Shown piece after piece: positions 1 to 7,441 of a DNA stretch of 38,603 bases; position 1 is the first letter of the stretch; every line of letters starts with the position of its first letter. The DNA lies in NCBI GenBank assembly GCA_026393895.1, contig JAPKZG010000045.1:1-38603 (forward strand), written 5' to 3'. The position numbers and the translations under genes were made by a program. Under the pieces are notes generated by a model. It saw only the letters and a program-made list of their open reading frames with translations. It was not told the DNA's origin and did not search any database. The stretch comes from Candidatus Aminicenantota bacterium. Lineage in GTDB: Bacteria > Acidobacteriota > Aminicenantia > Aminicenantales > UBA4085.

Positions 1-924
1 GCGAAGATACCGAAGGTGACTTTCGGGCAGGACGGCGCGACCGTGACGGTTCGCGGCGCCGACTTTTCGGTTTCGTTCGACCGGACGACCGGGCTTCTTG
101 CGTCCTATATTTATAAGGGCGTAGAGCTGGTGCGAACCGGGCTTGAGCCGAATTTCTGGCGGGCGCCGACCGACAACGATTTCGGCAACGGATTTCCGGA
201 GCGCCACGCGATCTGGCGGAAAGCCGGCGAAAACCGCGTGCTGGACAAATTCACGATCGGGCAGGAAAGCCCGTCGACGGCCCGGGTGGAAGCGCAGTAC
301 ACGCTCAAGGACGTTCCGGCGAAATATCGAGTCGTTTACCGCGTGTTCGGCACGGCCGATATTTTAGTCTCGGTTTCGTTCACGTCGGAAAATGGAGACC
401 TCCCCGAAATCCCGCGGCTCGGGATGAAAATGACCCTGCCCTCGGACTTTTCAAACGTGAGATGGTTCGGGAGAGGGCCTCACGAAAACTACATCGACCG
501 GAAAACCTCGGCCTTCGTCGGGTATTACGGCGCCTCGGTCTTCGAAACGCTCGTCCCCTACGTCAGCATCCAGGAATACGGCAACCGGACCGATTGTCGC
601 TGGGCGATGCTCGCCGACCGCGCGGGCAACGGGTTGCTGGCCGTCGGCCTCCCTCAATTCGATTTCAGCGCCTTGCCGTACACGGCGGAAGATTTGACGC
701 AGGACGAGCGCGGCCAAAAGCATCCGTACGAGATCCCTAAGCGGAATTTCGTTTGTCTGAATCTGGATTACGGGCAGATGGGCGTCGGCGGCGACACGTC
801 CTGGGGCGCCCGGGAGCATCCGCAGTACCGGCTGGTCGTGAAGGCGTACGAGTATTCGTTCCGGCTGAGAGGATTCGCCCGGGACGACGACCCGGCCGCC
901 CTGGCAAAGATCAGGATAGAGTGA
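1..924 (+). CDS. Beta-galactosidase, GH2 family, C-terminal part (5' end outside window)
   Basis: The reading frame is open from base 1 to the TGA at 922-924, so this is the 3' part of a larger gene and the first ATG inside it is not the real start. The roughly 300 residues match the C-terminal beta-sandwich (small-chain, domain 5) of LacZ-type GH2 beta-galactosidases. The diagnostic strings are WRAPTDNDFGNG near the start and WFGRGPHENYIDR in the middle, followed by the aromatic-rich YVSIQEYGNRTDCRW segment. In this family the domain helps shape the substrate pocket, while the catalytic glutamates lie in the missing upstream TIM barrel. It hydrolyses terminal beta-galactosides; the localisation cannot be judged without the N-terminus. 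It converges on the OmpA-family gene, with a REP-like inverted repeat filling the gap. I am sure of the family but not of the exact substrate. Confidence 0.93.
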   Translation, partial: AKIPKVTFGQDGATVTVRGADFSVSFDRTTGLLASYIYKGVELVRTGLEPNFWRAPTDNDFGNGFPERHAIWRKAGENRVLDKFTIGQESPSTARVEAQYTLKDVPAKYRVVYRVFGTADILVSVSFTSENGDLPEIPRLGMKMTLPSDFSNVRWFGRGPHENYIDRKTSAFVGYYGASVFETLVPYVSIQEYGNRTDCRWAMLADRAGNGLLAVGLPQFDFSALPYTAEDLTQDERGQKHPYEIPKRNFVCLNLDYGQMGVGGDTSWGAREHPQYRLVVKAYEYSFRLRGFARDDDPAALAKIRIE

Positions 925-928
925 CATC

Positions 929-1045
929 ATTCGGGGACAGGTCACTCAATCCCCGAATTCATATGTCTATTATTTTCAAGCGGATACTTAGAAAATCCCC
1001 GTTGAAAAAAGGGAATTCGGGATTTAGGTAACCTGTCCCCGAATT
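929..1045. repeat. REP/MITE-like inverted repeat (GGGGACAGGT ends)
   Basis: The left end ATTCGGGGACAGGT (929-942) is matched by its reverse complement ACCTGTCCCCGAAT (1030-1043). A second inner arm, CCCCGAATTC on the left, faces GAATTCGGGA on the right. The whole 117-bp block fills the space between the GH2 stop codon (922-924) and the convergent OmpA-family stop (1047-1049). It can fold as one long hairpin and resembles other GGGGACA-ended repeats in this window. It could act as a bidirectional terminator; no T-run is clear enough to prove this. Confidence 0.8.
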
Positions 1046-1046
1046 A

Positions 1047-1880
1047 CTATTTCTTGACGATTTCGACCCGACGGTTTTTCGCCCGGCCTTCCTCGCTCCG
1101 GTTGTCGGCAATGGGCCGTTCTTGGCCCCAGCCGACGGCGTTTATCCGGGAAGCGTCCACGCCGCCCGCGACGACGGCAGCCATGACCGATTTAGCCCGC
1201 TGTTCGGAGAGAACTTTGTTGGCCTCGGCCGGACCGACGTTGTCGGTGTGGCCCTCGATGCTAATCTGGAGGTCCTCGTTGTCCTTCAAGAGGGAGACGA
1301 TCTGGTCGATGGTTCCCCGCATTTCGGGCTTGAGGTCGTATTTCCCGGTATCGAAGTTGATGTAGAGGGCGATGAACCCGTCCTTGTTGAGGGCATCCAG
1401 CATTTCGTTGGCCGTAACTTCCTGGATCATGGCCGCGATTTGGATGAAGTTCAGTTCATAGTTCCAGCCGTCGTTATGGATGCTAAGGTCGATCCAGATT
1501 TCCTGGTCCCCTTTGACGAGTTTCCAGCAGGCATAGGCGTCGCTCTCGCGAATCAGCGTCGCCCCGAGCGTCTTCAGGGCATTTCCGTAGTTGCGCCGGA
1601 TCTGGAGCGGGCTGACTTGCGGGGAGCCCTCCTTAAGCCGATAGACGATGAACGTCCGGTCGCCTTCAACCACTTTCGTCTCTTCGTCGCTGATATAAAA
1701 CTCGTGTTCGTCATACCGGGCCAAGTAGTCGGTGATGAAGAAGTTCTTCATCCGCGACAGAAGCGGATGATCCTTGCTGCCCTCGACATCCACTTCCTCG
1801 TCCTGAGCGCGGACGAACGCCGCGCAGGTGAAAATAAGCAACAGGGTCGCGGCAAAAACGATCCATTTTCCGGTTTTCAT
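1047..1880 (-). CDS. OmpA-family outer-membrane protein with peptidoglycan-binding domain
   Basis: This 277-residue protein starts with a signal peptide (residues 1-25, hydrophobic core then VRAQ). Its last ~115 residues form an OmpA/MotB-type peptidoglycan-binding domain: ALYINFDTGKYDLKPE, then the hallmark ISIEGHTDNVGPAEANKVLSEQRA, then the closing GWGQERPIADN and KNRRVEI. The middle ~130 residues, with an acidic start, are not a family I recognise and resemble the N-terminal part of DUF4892-like or OmpA-family proteins. It is expected to sit in the periplasm or outer membrane and grip peptidoglycan. The ATG at 1880 is preceded by a GGGAGG ribosome-binding site, and a good promoter lies 45-75 bp upstream. 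It is monocistronic and convergent with the GH2 gene. Confidence 0.92.
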   Translation of the reverse strand: MKTGKWIVFAATLLLIFTCAAFVRAQDEEVDVEGSKDHPLLSRMKNFFITDYLARYDEHEFYISDEETKVVEGDRTFIVYRLKEGSPQVSPLQIRRNYGNALKTLGATLIRESDAYACWKLVKGDQEIWIDLSIHNDGWNYELNFIQIAAMIQEVTANEMLDALNKDGFIALYINFDTGKYDLKPEMRGTIDQIVSLLKDNEDLQISIEGHTDNVGPAEANKVLSEQRAKSVMAAVVAGGVDASRINAVGWGQERPIADNRSEEGRAKNRRVEIVKK

Positions 1881-1925
1881 GTCGGCCTCCCTTGAAATGA
1901 AATAACGTCCTTTGTTTGTCCGTTT

Positions 1926-1953
1926 ATTATACCCGCTATGGCTGCCTTCTCAA
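1926..1953 (-). promoter_or_regulatory. Promoter of the OmpA-family gene
   Basis: Read on the minus strand, TTGAGA (1948-1953) and a perfect TATAAT (1926-1931) are separated by 16 bp. The predicted start near 1919 leaves a leader of about 40 nt containing the GGGAGG ribosome-binding site. Confidence 0.6.
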
Positions 1954-1971
1954 AGCCCGGAATATGGGATA

Positions 1972-2084
1972 GGGGGACATATGACTCAACCCCCAAACCC
2001 TGATAGAATAGAAACATACGGTCTGAGAGGTCCTCGGGGTTCGGGGCTTGAGTTAATGCCGCCCCCTAGAGAGGCTTTGTCTCC
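1972..2084. repeat. REP-like element, GGGGACA / GCCGCCCCC type
   Basis: The block opens with GGGGGACAT (1972-1980) and closes with TGCCGCCCCCTAGAGAGGC...TTGTCTCC (to 2084). Inside, ACTCAACCCCC faces GGGGCTTGAGTT as an imperfect inner dyad. The closing sequence is shared with 25386-25412 and 3960-3984, which defines a small repeat family. It ends just beyond the SRP RNA terminator. Confidence 0.6.
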
Positions 2085-2092
2085 GGATAAAC

Positions 2093-2113
2093 AAAAAAGC
2101 CGTGCGCCCGGCT
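2093..2113 (-). terminator. Rho-independent end of the SRP RNA gene
   Basis: On the minus strand the RNA ends with AGCCG-GGCGCA-CGGCT followed by TTTTTTG, complementary to the A-run at 2093-2098. The last GCACGGC can also pair with GCCGTGC at the RNA's 5' end, so mature folding and termination use the same bases. Confidence 0.75.
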
Positions 2114-2367
2114 CCGACGGAAGCTCTCCCCGCGTCCATTCCGCGAACGACTCCGGCGGAGTGAACCGACACACAAGAGCCATCCTGTTACCGCTGCTGC
2201 CTTCCGGCCCTGGCGGGGTTGGCAGGCCGCCCTTTGCTCGGAGCTCCGGCCTTCAATATCGTCCACGAAAGTCCGGCCGGACAGAGCCACGCCTCGGCGC
2301 GGGCATCGACCCCACTGGAGCGGGTTGTGGGCTACAGGGCACCGCTGGCTCCCCGTCGTGCACGGCC
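2099..2367 (-). ncRNA. ffs: Signal recognition particle RNA, bacterial large type (with Alu domain)
   Basis: On the minus strand the universally conserved SRP domain IV is present at 2190-2215: GCCAGGGCCGGAAGGCAGCAG, containing the GGAA tetraloop and the asymmetric loop that binds Ffh. Upstream, GGGGAGCCAGCGGTGCCCTG and the following CCGC...GTGGGG stretch (about 2290-2355) match the Alu-domain region of the large bacterial SRP RNA as I remember it. The RNA ends pair (5' GCCGTGC with 3' GCACGGC), giving a closed ~270-nt rod. A strong promoter lies immediately upstream and a T-tailed hairpin at the end. It scaffolds Ffh for co-translational membrane targeting. Ends are set from promoter position and terminal pairing, with an uncertainty of a few bases. 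Confidence 0.93.
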
Positions 2368-2373
2368 GGAGAC

Positions 2374-2402
2374 ATTATAACGCCGTAACGGGATTTCGCC
2401 AA
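2374..2402 (-). promoter_or_regulatory. SRP RNA promoter
   Basis: On the minus strand, TTGGCG (2397-2402), a 17-bp spacer and a perfect TATAAT (2374-2379) place the start near 2367. That is exactly where the 5' strand of the closing stem begins. Confidence 0.75.
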
Positions 2403-2419
2403 AAGGCAAATGATGGGAA

Positions 2420-3769
2420 TCAGAAGCGATAGCCCAGGCCGCCCCGAAGATGGAAGCCGTCCCAGATGCCGGCTTGGCCCAGGATGAACAAGCCCTTGTA
2501 AATTTCGACTTTCAGGCCGAAATCGAACTGGATGATGACGAGCAATTTAGGGATATTAAAATCGATGTCCTCGGAAAGCGCTTCAAAATCTTTCGACTGG
2601 GCATCCTGGATGGTTTCCTGGGCTCCGTCGTGCGAATAGTTTCCGAGATAAGAATAAGTAAATGTTCCCTCGAGCGGCGCCAGGCCGAGCCCGAACGTGA
2701 TGAACGGCTTGACCCGGGATGTCGGCGATCCGATTTCCCAGCGGAAACTGAAGTGAGTCGCGAACGGCTTCGTTTGGACCTCGGCCGACGCCGTGGCCTC
2801 AGCTACGCCGGCGGGCGTAAATTCCTGCTTGGCCGTCCCGGACGCGGAAAACTTGATATTTGTCTGTTCGAAACCCAGCCCCAAACTGAACGTGCCCGCC
2901 CAACCGCGGGAATAATAGCGGATTTCAAAGCCGTAATTCGAACCCGCTGAATCGAAGGACAAGTCCGAAGTGAAGGGACCCTTGATCAGGAAAGGATATT
3001 TTCTATTGAGTTCTTTGTTGATGGCGGTCTGAAGCGCCTCGCCGAAGTTGTCCTGCATGGACCCTTCGAGGAGACTCGTCACCGGACTGACCGTCCAACT
3101 GGAAAAATGGACGCTGAATTCGAACCGGCCGGCGATTCGGGCCCAAAAATCCCGCCCGGGCGGCACTTCCGGCGACAAAGATATCGCCGGAACCGTTTTT
3201 TCCGGCTTGTCTTTTTTCGGCTCTTGGGCCGAAACGGCCTGTTCCTCTTTTTTCAGAGGCTCATCCTGCTTCACCGGCTCCACTTTCTCCGGCACGATCT
3301 CGACGGTTTTGGCCGGTTCCTCTTTTTTCGGCGGGGTTTGCGTATCCGCTTTGGCCGGAGGAGCCTCGACCCTGGCGGGCGAAACCACCGGGGTTCCCTT
3401 GGCCCTGGCCTCCGCGAGAACCTGGGTGAACAGGTCGACAAACGGCTTCGGGTAGGAATCGACGGTGATCTGCTTGTTCGGATCGACGAGGGCGACTTTC
3501 CTCATCCACTTGACGGATTCGGCCATGTCGCGTTGGTAGAAGTGGCAAAGAGAAAGGCCGAAATACGCCCGGGATAAATTCTCGGATTTCGTCGACTGGG
3601 CGGCCGCTTTGAAATACGACTCGATGGCCGCCGGATAATCGTTCTTTTCGAAGGAAGCGTTCCCCTGGATCAGGTTTTTTTCCACCTCGATCTCCTGATT
3701 GGAGAAAAGAGGCGCGGCCGCCGCGAGGGCAAGAACGACATAGAGCAACCCTATTAATTTCCTCTTCAT
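2420..3769 (-). CDS. TPR-containing outer-membrane beta-barrel protein
   Basis: This 449-residue secreted protein has three parts. A signal peptide (1-24, LVLALAAAAPLFS) is followed by two or three TPR-like helices (about 25-120, with NASFEKNDYPAAIESYFKAA and LSRAYFGLSLCHFYQRDMAESVKWM). A Lys/Pro/Glu-rich linker covers roughly 125-200. The last ~245 residues alternate polar and aromatic residues as in an outer-membrane barrel and end in GLGYRF, a C-terminal phenylalanine of the kind recognised by the BAM complex. The linker would span the periplasm. I do not recognise a named family or a function. The ATG is preceded by AAGGAAG, and the promoter upstream carries an overlapping dyad. Confidence 0.85.
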   Translation of the reverse strand: MKRKLIGLLYVVLALAAAAPLFSNQEIEVEKNLIQGNASFEKNDYPAAIESYFKAAAQSTKSENLSRAYFGLSLCHFYQRDMAESVKWMRKVALVDPNKQITVDSYPKPFVDLFTQVLAEARAKGTPVVSPARVEAPPAKADTQTPPKKEEPAKTVEIVPEKVEPVKQDEPLKKEEQAVSAQEPKKDKPEKTVPAISLSPEVPPGRDFWARIAGRFEFSVHFSSWTVSPVTSLLEGSMQDNFGEALQTAINKELNRKYPFLIKGPFTSDLSFDSAGSNYGFEIRYYSRGWAGTFSLGLGFEQTNIKFSASGTAKQEFTPAGVAEATASAEVQTKPFATHFSFRWEIGSPTSRVKPFITFGLGLAPLEGTFTYSYLGNYSHDGAQETIQDAQSKDFEALSEDIDFNIPKLLVIIQFDFGLKVEIYKGLFILGQAGIWDGFHLRGGLGYRF

Positions 3770-3795
3770 TCGGAGCGCTTCCTTGTAAAGGAATT

Positions 3796-3824
3796 ATAAT
3801 AATGTCAGAACGTCGGTTTGTCAA
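3796..3824 (-). promoter_or_regulatory. Promoter of the TPR/barrel gene
   Basis: On the minus strand a perfect TTGACA (3819-3824) is 17 bp from TATTAT (3796-3801). A second TATAAT-like hexamer overlaps the -10, shifted 3 bp downstream. The leader is about 20-25 nt, just enough for the AAGGAAG ribosome-binding site. Confidence 0.65.
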
Positions 3825-3835
3825 ACCGACAAACC
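3815..3835. promoter_or_regulatory. Dyad overlapping the -35: possible operator
   Basis: GGTTTGTC (3815-3822) and GACAAACC (3828-3835) are a perfect 8-bp inverted repeat with a 5-bp centre. A second nested dyad, TCGGTTT...AAACCGA, overlaps it. The repeat covers the -35 hexamer of the barrel gene, the usual place for a repressor site. The binding factor is unknown. Confidence 0.45.
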
Positions 3836-3840
3836 GGTTC

Positions 3841-3984
3841 GGGACAGAGAAATTGGCCTCGGAATACGGATCCGAAATGCTGATTTTGGTCGCTCGTTTC
3901 CCGAATAGGGCGATTTCACGAATTTCGGCTGTTTCGAGTTATTTGGGGGTGGAGCGATTGCCGCCCCCCTTAGAGGCCCTGACC
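3841..3984. repeat. Degenerate REP-like element
   Basis: The block starts GGGACAGAGA and ends TTGCCGCCCCCCTTAGAGGCCCTGACC, the same right end as the repeats at 1972-2084 and 25350-25412. The interior is diverged and holds no credible gene, so this is a weak call resting on the right end only. Confidence 0.4.
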
Positions 3985-3996
3985 TCATTCAGAATA

Positions 3997-4025
3997 TTGA
4001 CAACCCGGCCGCCCTCGCCTATCTT
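3997..4025 (+). promoter_or_regulatory. Promoter of the yugP-GH35-smr operon
   Basis: A perfect TTGACA (3997-4002) and TATCTT (4020-4025) are 17 bp apart, about 30 bp before the start codon. The ribosome-binding site AAAGGAGA lies at 4041-4048. Confidence 0.6.
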
Positions 4026-4054
4026 GTAAGGTCGATCATAAAAGGAGAGCGGAT

Positions 4055-4744
4055 ATGTATTACGGCGGTGTCGATTTCCTCCTTCTTATTCCCGCGTTGC
4101 TCTTGGCCTTGATCGCCCAGGGGATGATGAAAAGCGCCTACGCGAAATATTCCAAGGTGGGAGCGGCCTCGAGGATCACCGGGGCCCAGGTGGCCCGCCT
4201 GCTGCTCAACCAGGGCGGCGCCGGAGACGTCACCGTCGAAGAAGTCCAGGGCCAGCTCACCGACCATTACGATCCCCGGAAAAAAGCTCTCCGCCTGTCG
4301 CAGGGCGTTTTCGGGAGCAGCTCGCTGGCCGCCCTGGGCATCGCCGCCCATGAAACCGGCCACGCTCTCCAGCATCACCAACGCTATGTCCCGCTGATCG
4401 CCCGGAACGTCATATATCCCGTGGCCAATATCGGCTCCACGCTCGCCTTCCCCCTGTTTTTCATCGGCATGCTGGCGGGAACGGGATCGACCGTACTCAT
4501 GGACATCGGGATCCTTCTTTTCGTCGGGGCCGTCGCCTTCAGCGTCATCACCCTGCCGGTGGAATTCAACGCCTCCCAACGGGCCCTCGCCCTCCTGAAA
4601 AACCAGGGTTACCTCGGTCCCCAGGAACTCGTCGGCGCCAAGAAAGTCCTTAAGGCCGCAGCCTTGACCTACGTCGCGGCCACGGCGATGGCCGTGATGC
4701 AGCTCGTCCGGCTGCTCATGATCCGCGGTTCACGCAACCGATGA
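4055..4744 (+). CDS. YugP-type membrane zinc metallopeptidase
   Basis: This 229-residue protein matches the zinc_peptidase_2 / YugP family in length and layout. It has an N-terminal membrane segment (residues 6-22), the zinc-binding and catalytic HETGHALQHH with H99, E100 and H103, then two more hydrophobic segments (about 118-145 and 148-168), and VEFNASQRAL, which supplies the probable third zinc ligand. In this family the peptidase is an inner-membrane protein; physiological substrates are largely unknown. The AAAGGAGA site and ATG at 4055 are unambiguous. Its stop overlaps the next start in an ATGA (4741-4744), so translation of the GH35 enzyme is probably coupled to it, an odd pairing of peptidase and glycosidase. 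Confidence 0.93.
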   Translation: MYYGGVDFLLLIPALLLALIAQGMMKSAYAKYSKVGAASRITGAQVARLLLNQGGAGDVTVEEVQGQLTDHYDPRKKALRLSQGVFGSSSLAALGIAAHETGHALQHHQRYVPLIARNVIYPVANIGSTLAFPLFFIGMLAGTGSTVLMDIGILLFVGAVAFSVITLPVEFNASQRALALLKNQGYLGPQELVGAKKVLKAAALTYVAATAMAVMQLVRLLMIRGSRNR

Positions 4745-6648
4745 AAAAACTTCCGGCAAAAAGCGCGCTTGAAATCTTCCTCAAGGCCGTGGCCGTCATT
4801 ACGGCCGTTTGGGCAATCACGCCGGCCGATCCGGCGTCGTCTTCTCCCCGTTTGGCCGGACCGCGCCTGAATCAAGAAACGCAAACGCCCCCGGCGGTGA
4901 CTCCCCAGCATACCTTCGGTTTTAAAGGGACGGAATTCGTGCTGGACGGCAAGCCGTTTCAAATGATGGCCGGGGAGCTTCATTTCCAGAGAATTCCCCG
5001 CGAATACTGGAAAGACCGGTTGCTGAAAGCCAGGGCGATGGGTCTAAACACGGTCGGCACGTATGTTTTTTGGAACGCCCTGGAGCCCGAGCCCGGGCAA
5101 TGGGATTTCTCGGGCCGGAACGACTTGGGCGCATTCATCAAAACGGCCCAGGAAGCCGGCTTATGGGTCCTCGTCCGGCCCGGTCCGTATGCCTGCGCCG
5201 AATGGGACTTCGGGGGATTGCCGGCGTGGCTTCTTCGCACACCCGACATCAAGGTGCGGTGCTCGGATCCCCGCTACCTGGCCGCCTGCGACAAATATGT
5301 CGAAAAGATCGCCGGGATCATCCAGCCGCTTCAAATCCAAAACGGCGGCCCCGTCCTCATGGTCCAAATCGAAAACGAATACGGAAGCTACGGCAACGAC
5401 CGCGGGTACATGCGCACCCTGAAGGGAATGTGGGAGAGGTTCGGCATCCAGGTTCCGTTCTACACGGCCGACGGGGCCACGCCGGCCATGCTGGAAGCCG
5501 GCTCGATCCCCAGCAACGCGATCGGCCTCGACCCGGCGGCGAGCGAAGCGGAATTCGCTGAAGCCGCCAAGCTTGAATACGACGTTCCTGTTTTCTGCAG
5601 CGAGCTCTACCCCGGATGGCTGACGCATTGGGGCGAGTCCTGGGCCGGGGCCAAGACGGAAAATATCCTTAAAGACCTCGGCTGGCTTTTAGAACATAAA
5701 AAGTCCTTCAGTCTTTACGTCTTCCACGGCGGGACGAACTTCGGCTTCTGGGCAGGGGCGAACATGGGCGCAAACTACCAGCCCGACGTCACGAGCTACG
5801 ATTATGACGCGCCGCTCAACGAGCGCGGCGAGCCCACGCCGAAATATTTCGCGATCCGCGACTTGCTCGCGAAATACCGGCCGGCCGGGTCCGTTCTTCC
5901 TGAACCGCCGGCCCCCCTCCCCGCCATCGAGATTCCGGAGATTTCGTTTGCGGAAAGCGCCGGCCTCTTCGATCAGGTTTCGCGCTGGGTGCATTGCCCT
6001 CAGCCGAAACCGATGGAGTATCTCGACCAAAACCACGGTTTTATCCTTTACCGGACCCGGCTCATCGGACCTCACGACGGGAGACTCGTCATCTGGGACC
6101 TTCACGATTACGCCAACGTCTACGTCGACGGAAAGTACCTGGGAACGCTCGATCGGAGCAAGGGGGAAAACACGATCGAGATTCCCAAGGCCGATCCGCC
6201 CGCCAAAACGCTCGATATCCTCGTCGAGGGCATGGGCCGGATCAATTACGGTCCACACCTTATCGACCGGAAGGGCATCACCGACCGGGTGACGTTGAAC
6301 GGCCTGACCTTGATGAATTGGGATGTCGTCTCTCTGCCGATGGATGAAGCCTTTCTCGCCGGGTTGAAATATGAAACAACGGGAAAGAAATCGGATCGGC
6401 CGGGGAAATTTTTCCGCGGAGCGTTCGATCTCAAAGAGCTCGGCGATACGTATCTCGACATGACCGGGTGGAAAAAAGGCGTCGTGTGGGTCAACGGACA
6501 CAACCTCGGCCGCTACTGGGAAATCGGGCCGCAAAAGCGCCTGTTCTGCCCCGGGCCGTTCCTCAAGGAAGGCCGGAACGAAATCATCGTCTTCGACCTC
6601 CATCAAACCGCTCCGGCCGGAATCCGCGGGCTCAAATCATTGGAATAA
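4741..6648 (+). CDS. Beta-galactosidase, GH35 family, exported
   Basis: This 635-residue protein starts with a signal peptide or membrane anchor (about 10-28) and a Pro-rich linker, followed by a GH35 TIM barrel. Family marks are the opening GELHFQRIPREYWKDRL and GTYVFWNALEPEPGQWDF, then RPGPYACAEWDFGGLPAWL. The acid/base is E213 in QIENEYGSYG and the nucleophile is E288 in CSELYPGWLTHWGE. After the barrel come beta-jelly-roll domains (YVDGKYLGTLDR; WKKGVVWVNGHNLGRYW). It releases terminal beta-galactose, probably in the periplasm or at the cell surface. Its ATG overlaps the upstream peptidase stop by 4 bp, and an smr-like gene follows after 18 bp. It has no homology at sequence level to the GH2 enzyme at the window start, so two unrelated beta-galactosidase families lie within 7 kb. 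Confidence 0.96.
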   Translation: MKKLPAKSALEIFLKAVAVITAVWAITPADPASSSPRLAGPRLNQETQTPPAVTPQHTFGFKGTEFVLDGKPFQMMAGELHFQRIPREYWKDRLLKARAMGLNTVGTYVFWNALEPEPGQWDFSGRNDLGAFIKTAQEAGLWVLVRPGPYACAEWDFGGLPAWLLRTPDIKVRCSDPRYLAACDKYVEKIAGIIQPLQIQNGGPVLMVQIENEYGSYGNDRGYMRTLKGMWERFGIQVPFYTADGATPAMLEAGSIPSNAIGLDPAASEAEFAEAAKLEYDVPVFCSELYPGWLTHWGESWAGAKTENILKDLGWLLEHKKSFSLYVFHGGTNFGFWAGANMGANYQPDVTSYDYDAPLNERGEPTPKYFAIRDLLAKYRPAGSVLPEPPAPLPAIEIPEISFAESAGLFDQVSRWVHCPQPKPMEYLDQNHGFILYRTRLIGPHDGRLVIWDLHDYANVYVDGKYLGTLDRSKGENTIEIPKADPPAKTLDILVEGMGRINYGPHLIDRKGITDRVTLNGLTLMNWDVVSLPMDEAFLAGLKYETTGKKSDRPGKFFRGAFDLKELGDTYLDMTGWKKGVVWVNGHNLGRYWEIGPQKRLFCPGPFLKEGRNEIIVFDLHQTAPAGIRGLKSLE

Positions 6649-6666
6649 CCGGGAGCGCGAGGACTC

Positions 6667-7074
6667 ATGGCCGTTCAATGTCCGGACTGCGGCCGGCAAT
6701 ATGACGTCACCCTTTTTCAATTCGGACAGACGGTCGCGTGCGATTGCGGAGCGATCATCGCATATGGAGAAGAGCCTCCCCGGGAACGTCTCGATCCGGC
6801 CGCCGAAGACCTGAACCCGGTCGAGCTTCCGATCGACGGAATTCTCGACCTTCACGCCTTCGCCCCGGCCGACGTGAAGGAACTCGTCCCGGAATATCTG
6901 GCCGCCTGCCGGGAGAAAGGCATTCTTCGGATCCGGATCATCCACGGCAAAGGCACCGGCGAATTGATGAAGACCGTCCACGGTATTCTGAAACGCGTCG
7001 CCGGGATCGAGTCCTTTGAACTCGCCGGCCCCCTGGAAGGCGGTACCGGGGCGACAATCGTCATTCTGCGCTGA
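6667..7074 (+). CDS. Zinc-ribbon and Smr-domain protein
   Basis: This 135-residue protein has two parts. The N-terminal ~35 residues hold CPDC (C5, C8) and CDC (C25, C27), a likely zinc ribbon. After an acidic linker, residues ~56-135 form an Smr (MutS2 C-terminal-like) domain: LDLHAF, then RIRIIHGKGTGELMKTVHGIL and a closing TIVILR. Smr domains bind or cut nucleic acid; stand-alone Smr proteins have been linked to mRNA cleavage at stalled ribosomes and to DNA repair, but the activity of this one cannot be read from sequence. It is the last gene of the yugP-GH35 operon with GAGGA before its ATG. Its 3' end overlaps the convergent ankyrin gene by 14 bp. Confidence 0.88.
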   Translation: MAVQCPDCGRQYDVTLFQFGQTVACDCGAIIAYGEEPPRERLDPAAEDLNPVELPIDGILDLHAFAPADVKELVPEYLAACREKGILRIRIIHGKGTGELMKTVHGILKRVAGIESFELAGPLEGGTGATIVILR

Positions 7075-7387
7075 CGCGCCGAAAGAGTCTCGTCAGGCCA
7101 TGTGAGGCGGACTCGGAAAGCATTTGCGTCCAAAGATTGCCCGAAGAAGGAACGGCGGCCCCCTTGTCGATGAAGTAATTGACGAGCCCGGCATCTCCGC
7201 CGCTGGCCGCATGATGGAGAAGAGTCAACCCGTTCCGAGCGCGCGAATCCAGAACCGCCGGGGAGTTTTCGACGAGCGCCTTGACGGCCGGGATGTCGCC
7301 CTTGCGGAGCGTCTCGAACACGTCCTGCGGCCAAGCCGCCGCCGCAAGAATGATAACGACGAACAAGACAAGCAGCGCTTTTTTCAT
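7061..7387 (-). CDS. Small secreted ankyrin-repeat protein
   Basis: This 108-residue protein has a clear signal peptide (1-20, ending AAAAWPQ). It carries about two ankyrin repeats: FETLRKGDIPAVKALVENSP and GLTLLHHAASGGDAGLVNYFIDKGA. After the second repeat the sequence stops resembling ankyrin, so the protein may be a shortened member of a longer family. AAGGAGAA sits 9 nt before the ATG. It lies 54 bp downstream of the truncated S41 peptidase gene on the same strand, and its last 14 bp overlap the end of the smr-like gene. A periplasmic protein-protein contact role is inference only. Confidence 0.75.
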   Translation of the reverse strand: MKKALLVLFVVIILAAAAWPQDVFETLRKGDIPAVKALVENSPAVLDSRARNGLTLLHHAASGGDAGLVNYFIDKGAAVPSSGNLWTQMLSESASHGLTRLFRRVSAE

Positions 7388-7441
7388 CTGAATATTCTCC
7401 TTAGGACGTCGGATCGAGACATGGACAGAGGATTTGGGGTG

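Noticed and set aside
1912..2388. Open frame of 158 codons on the plus strand
   Set aside because: It runs antisense to the SRP RNA gene and through a repeat, has no ribosome-binding site, and its protein is low-complexity Pro/Arg/Gly-rich.
4741..6648. The GH35 gene as part of a lactose or galactan locus with the GH2 gene
   Set aside because: The two genes are separated by the OmpA-family, SRP RNA and barrel genes on the other strand and have separate promoters. No galactose transport or metabolism genes are nearby.
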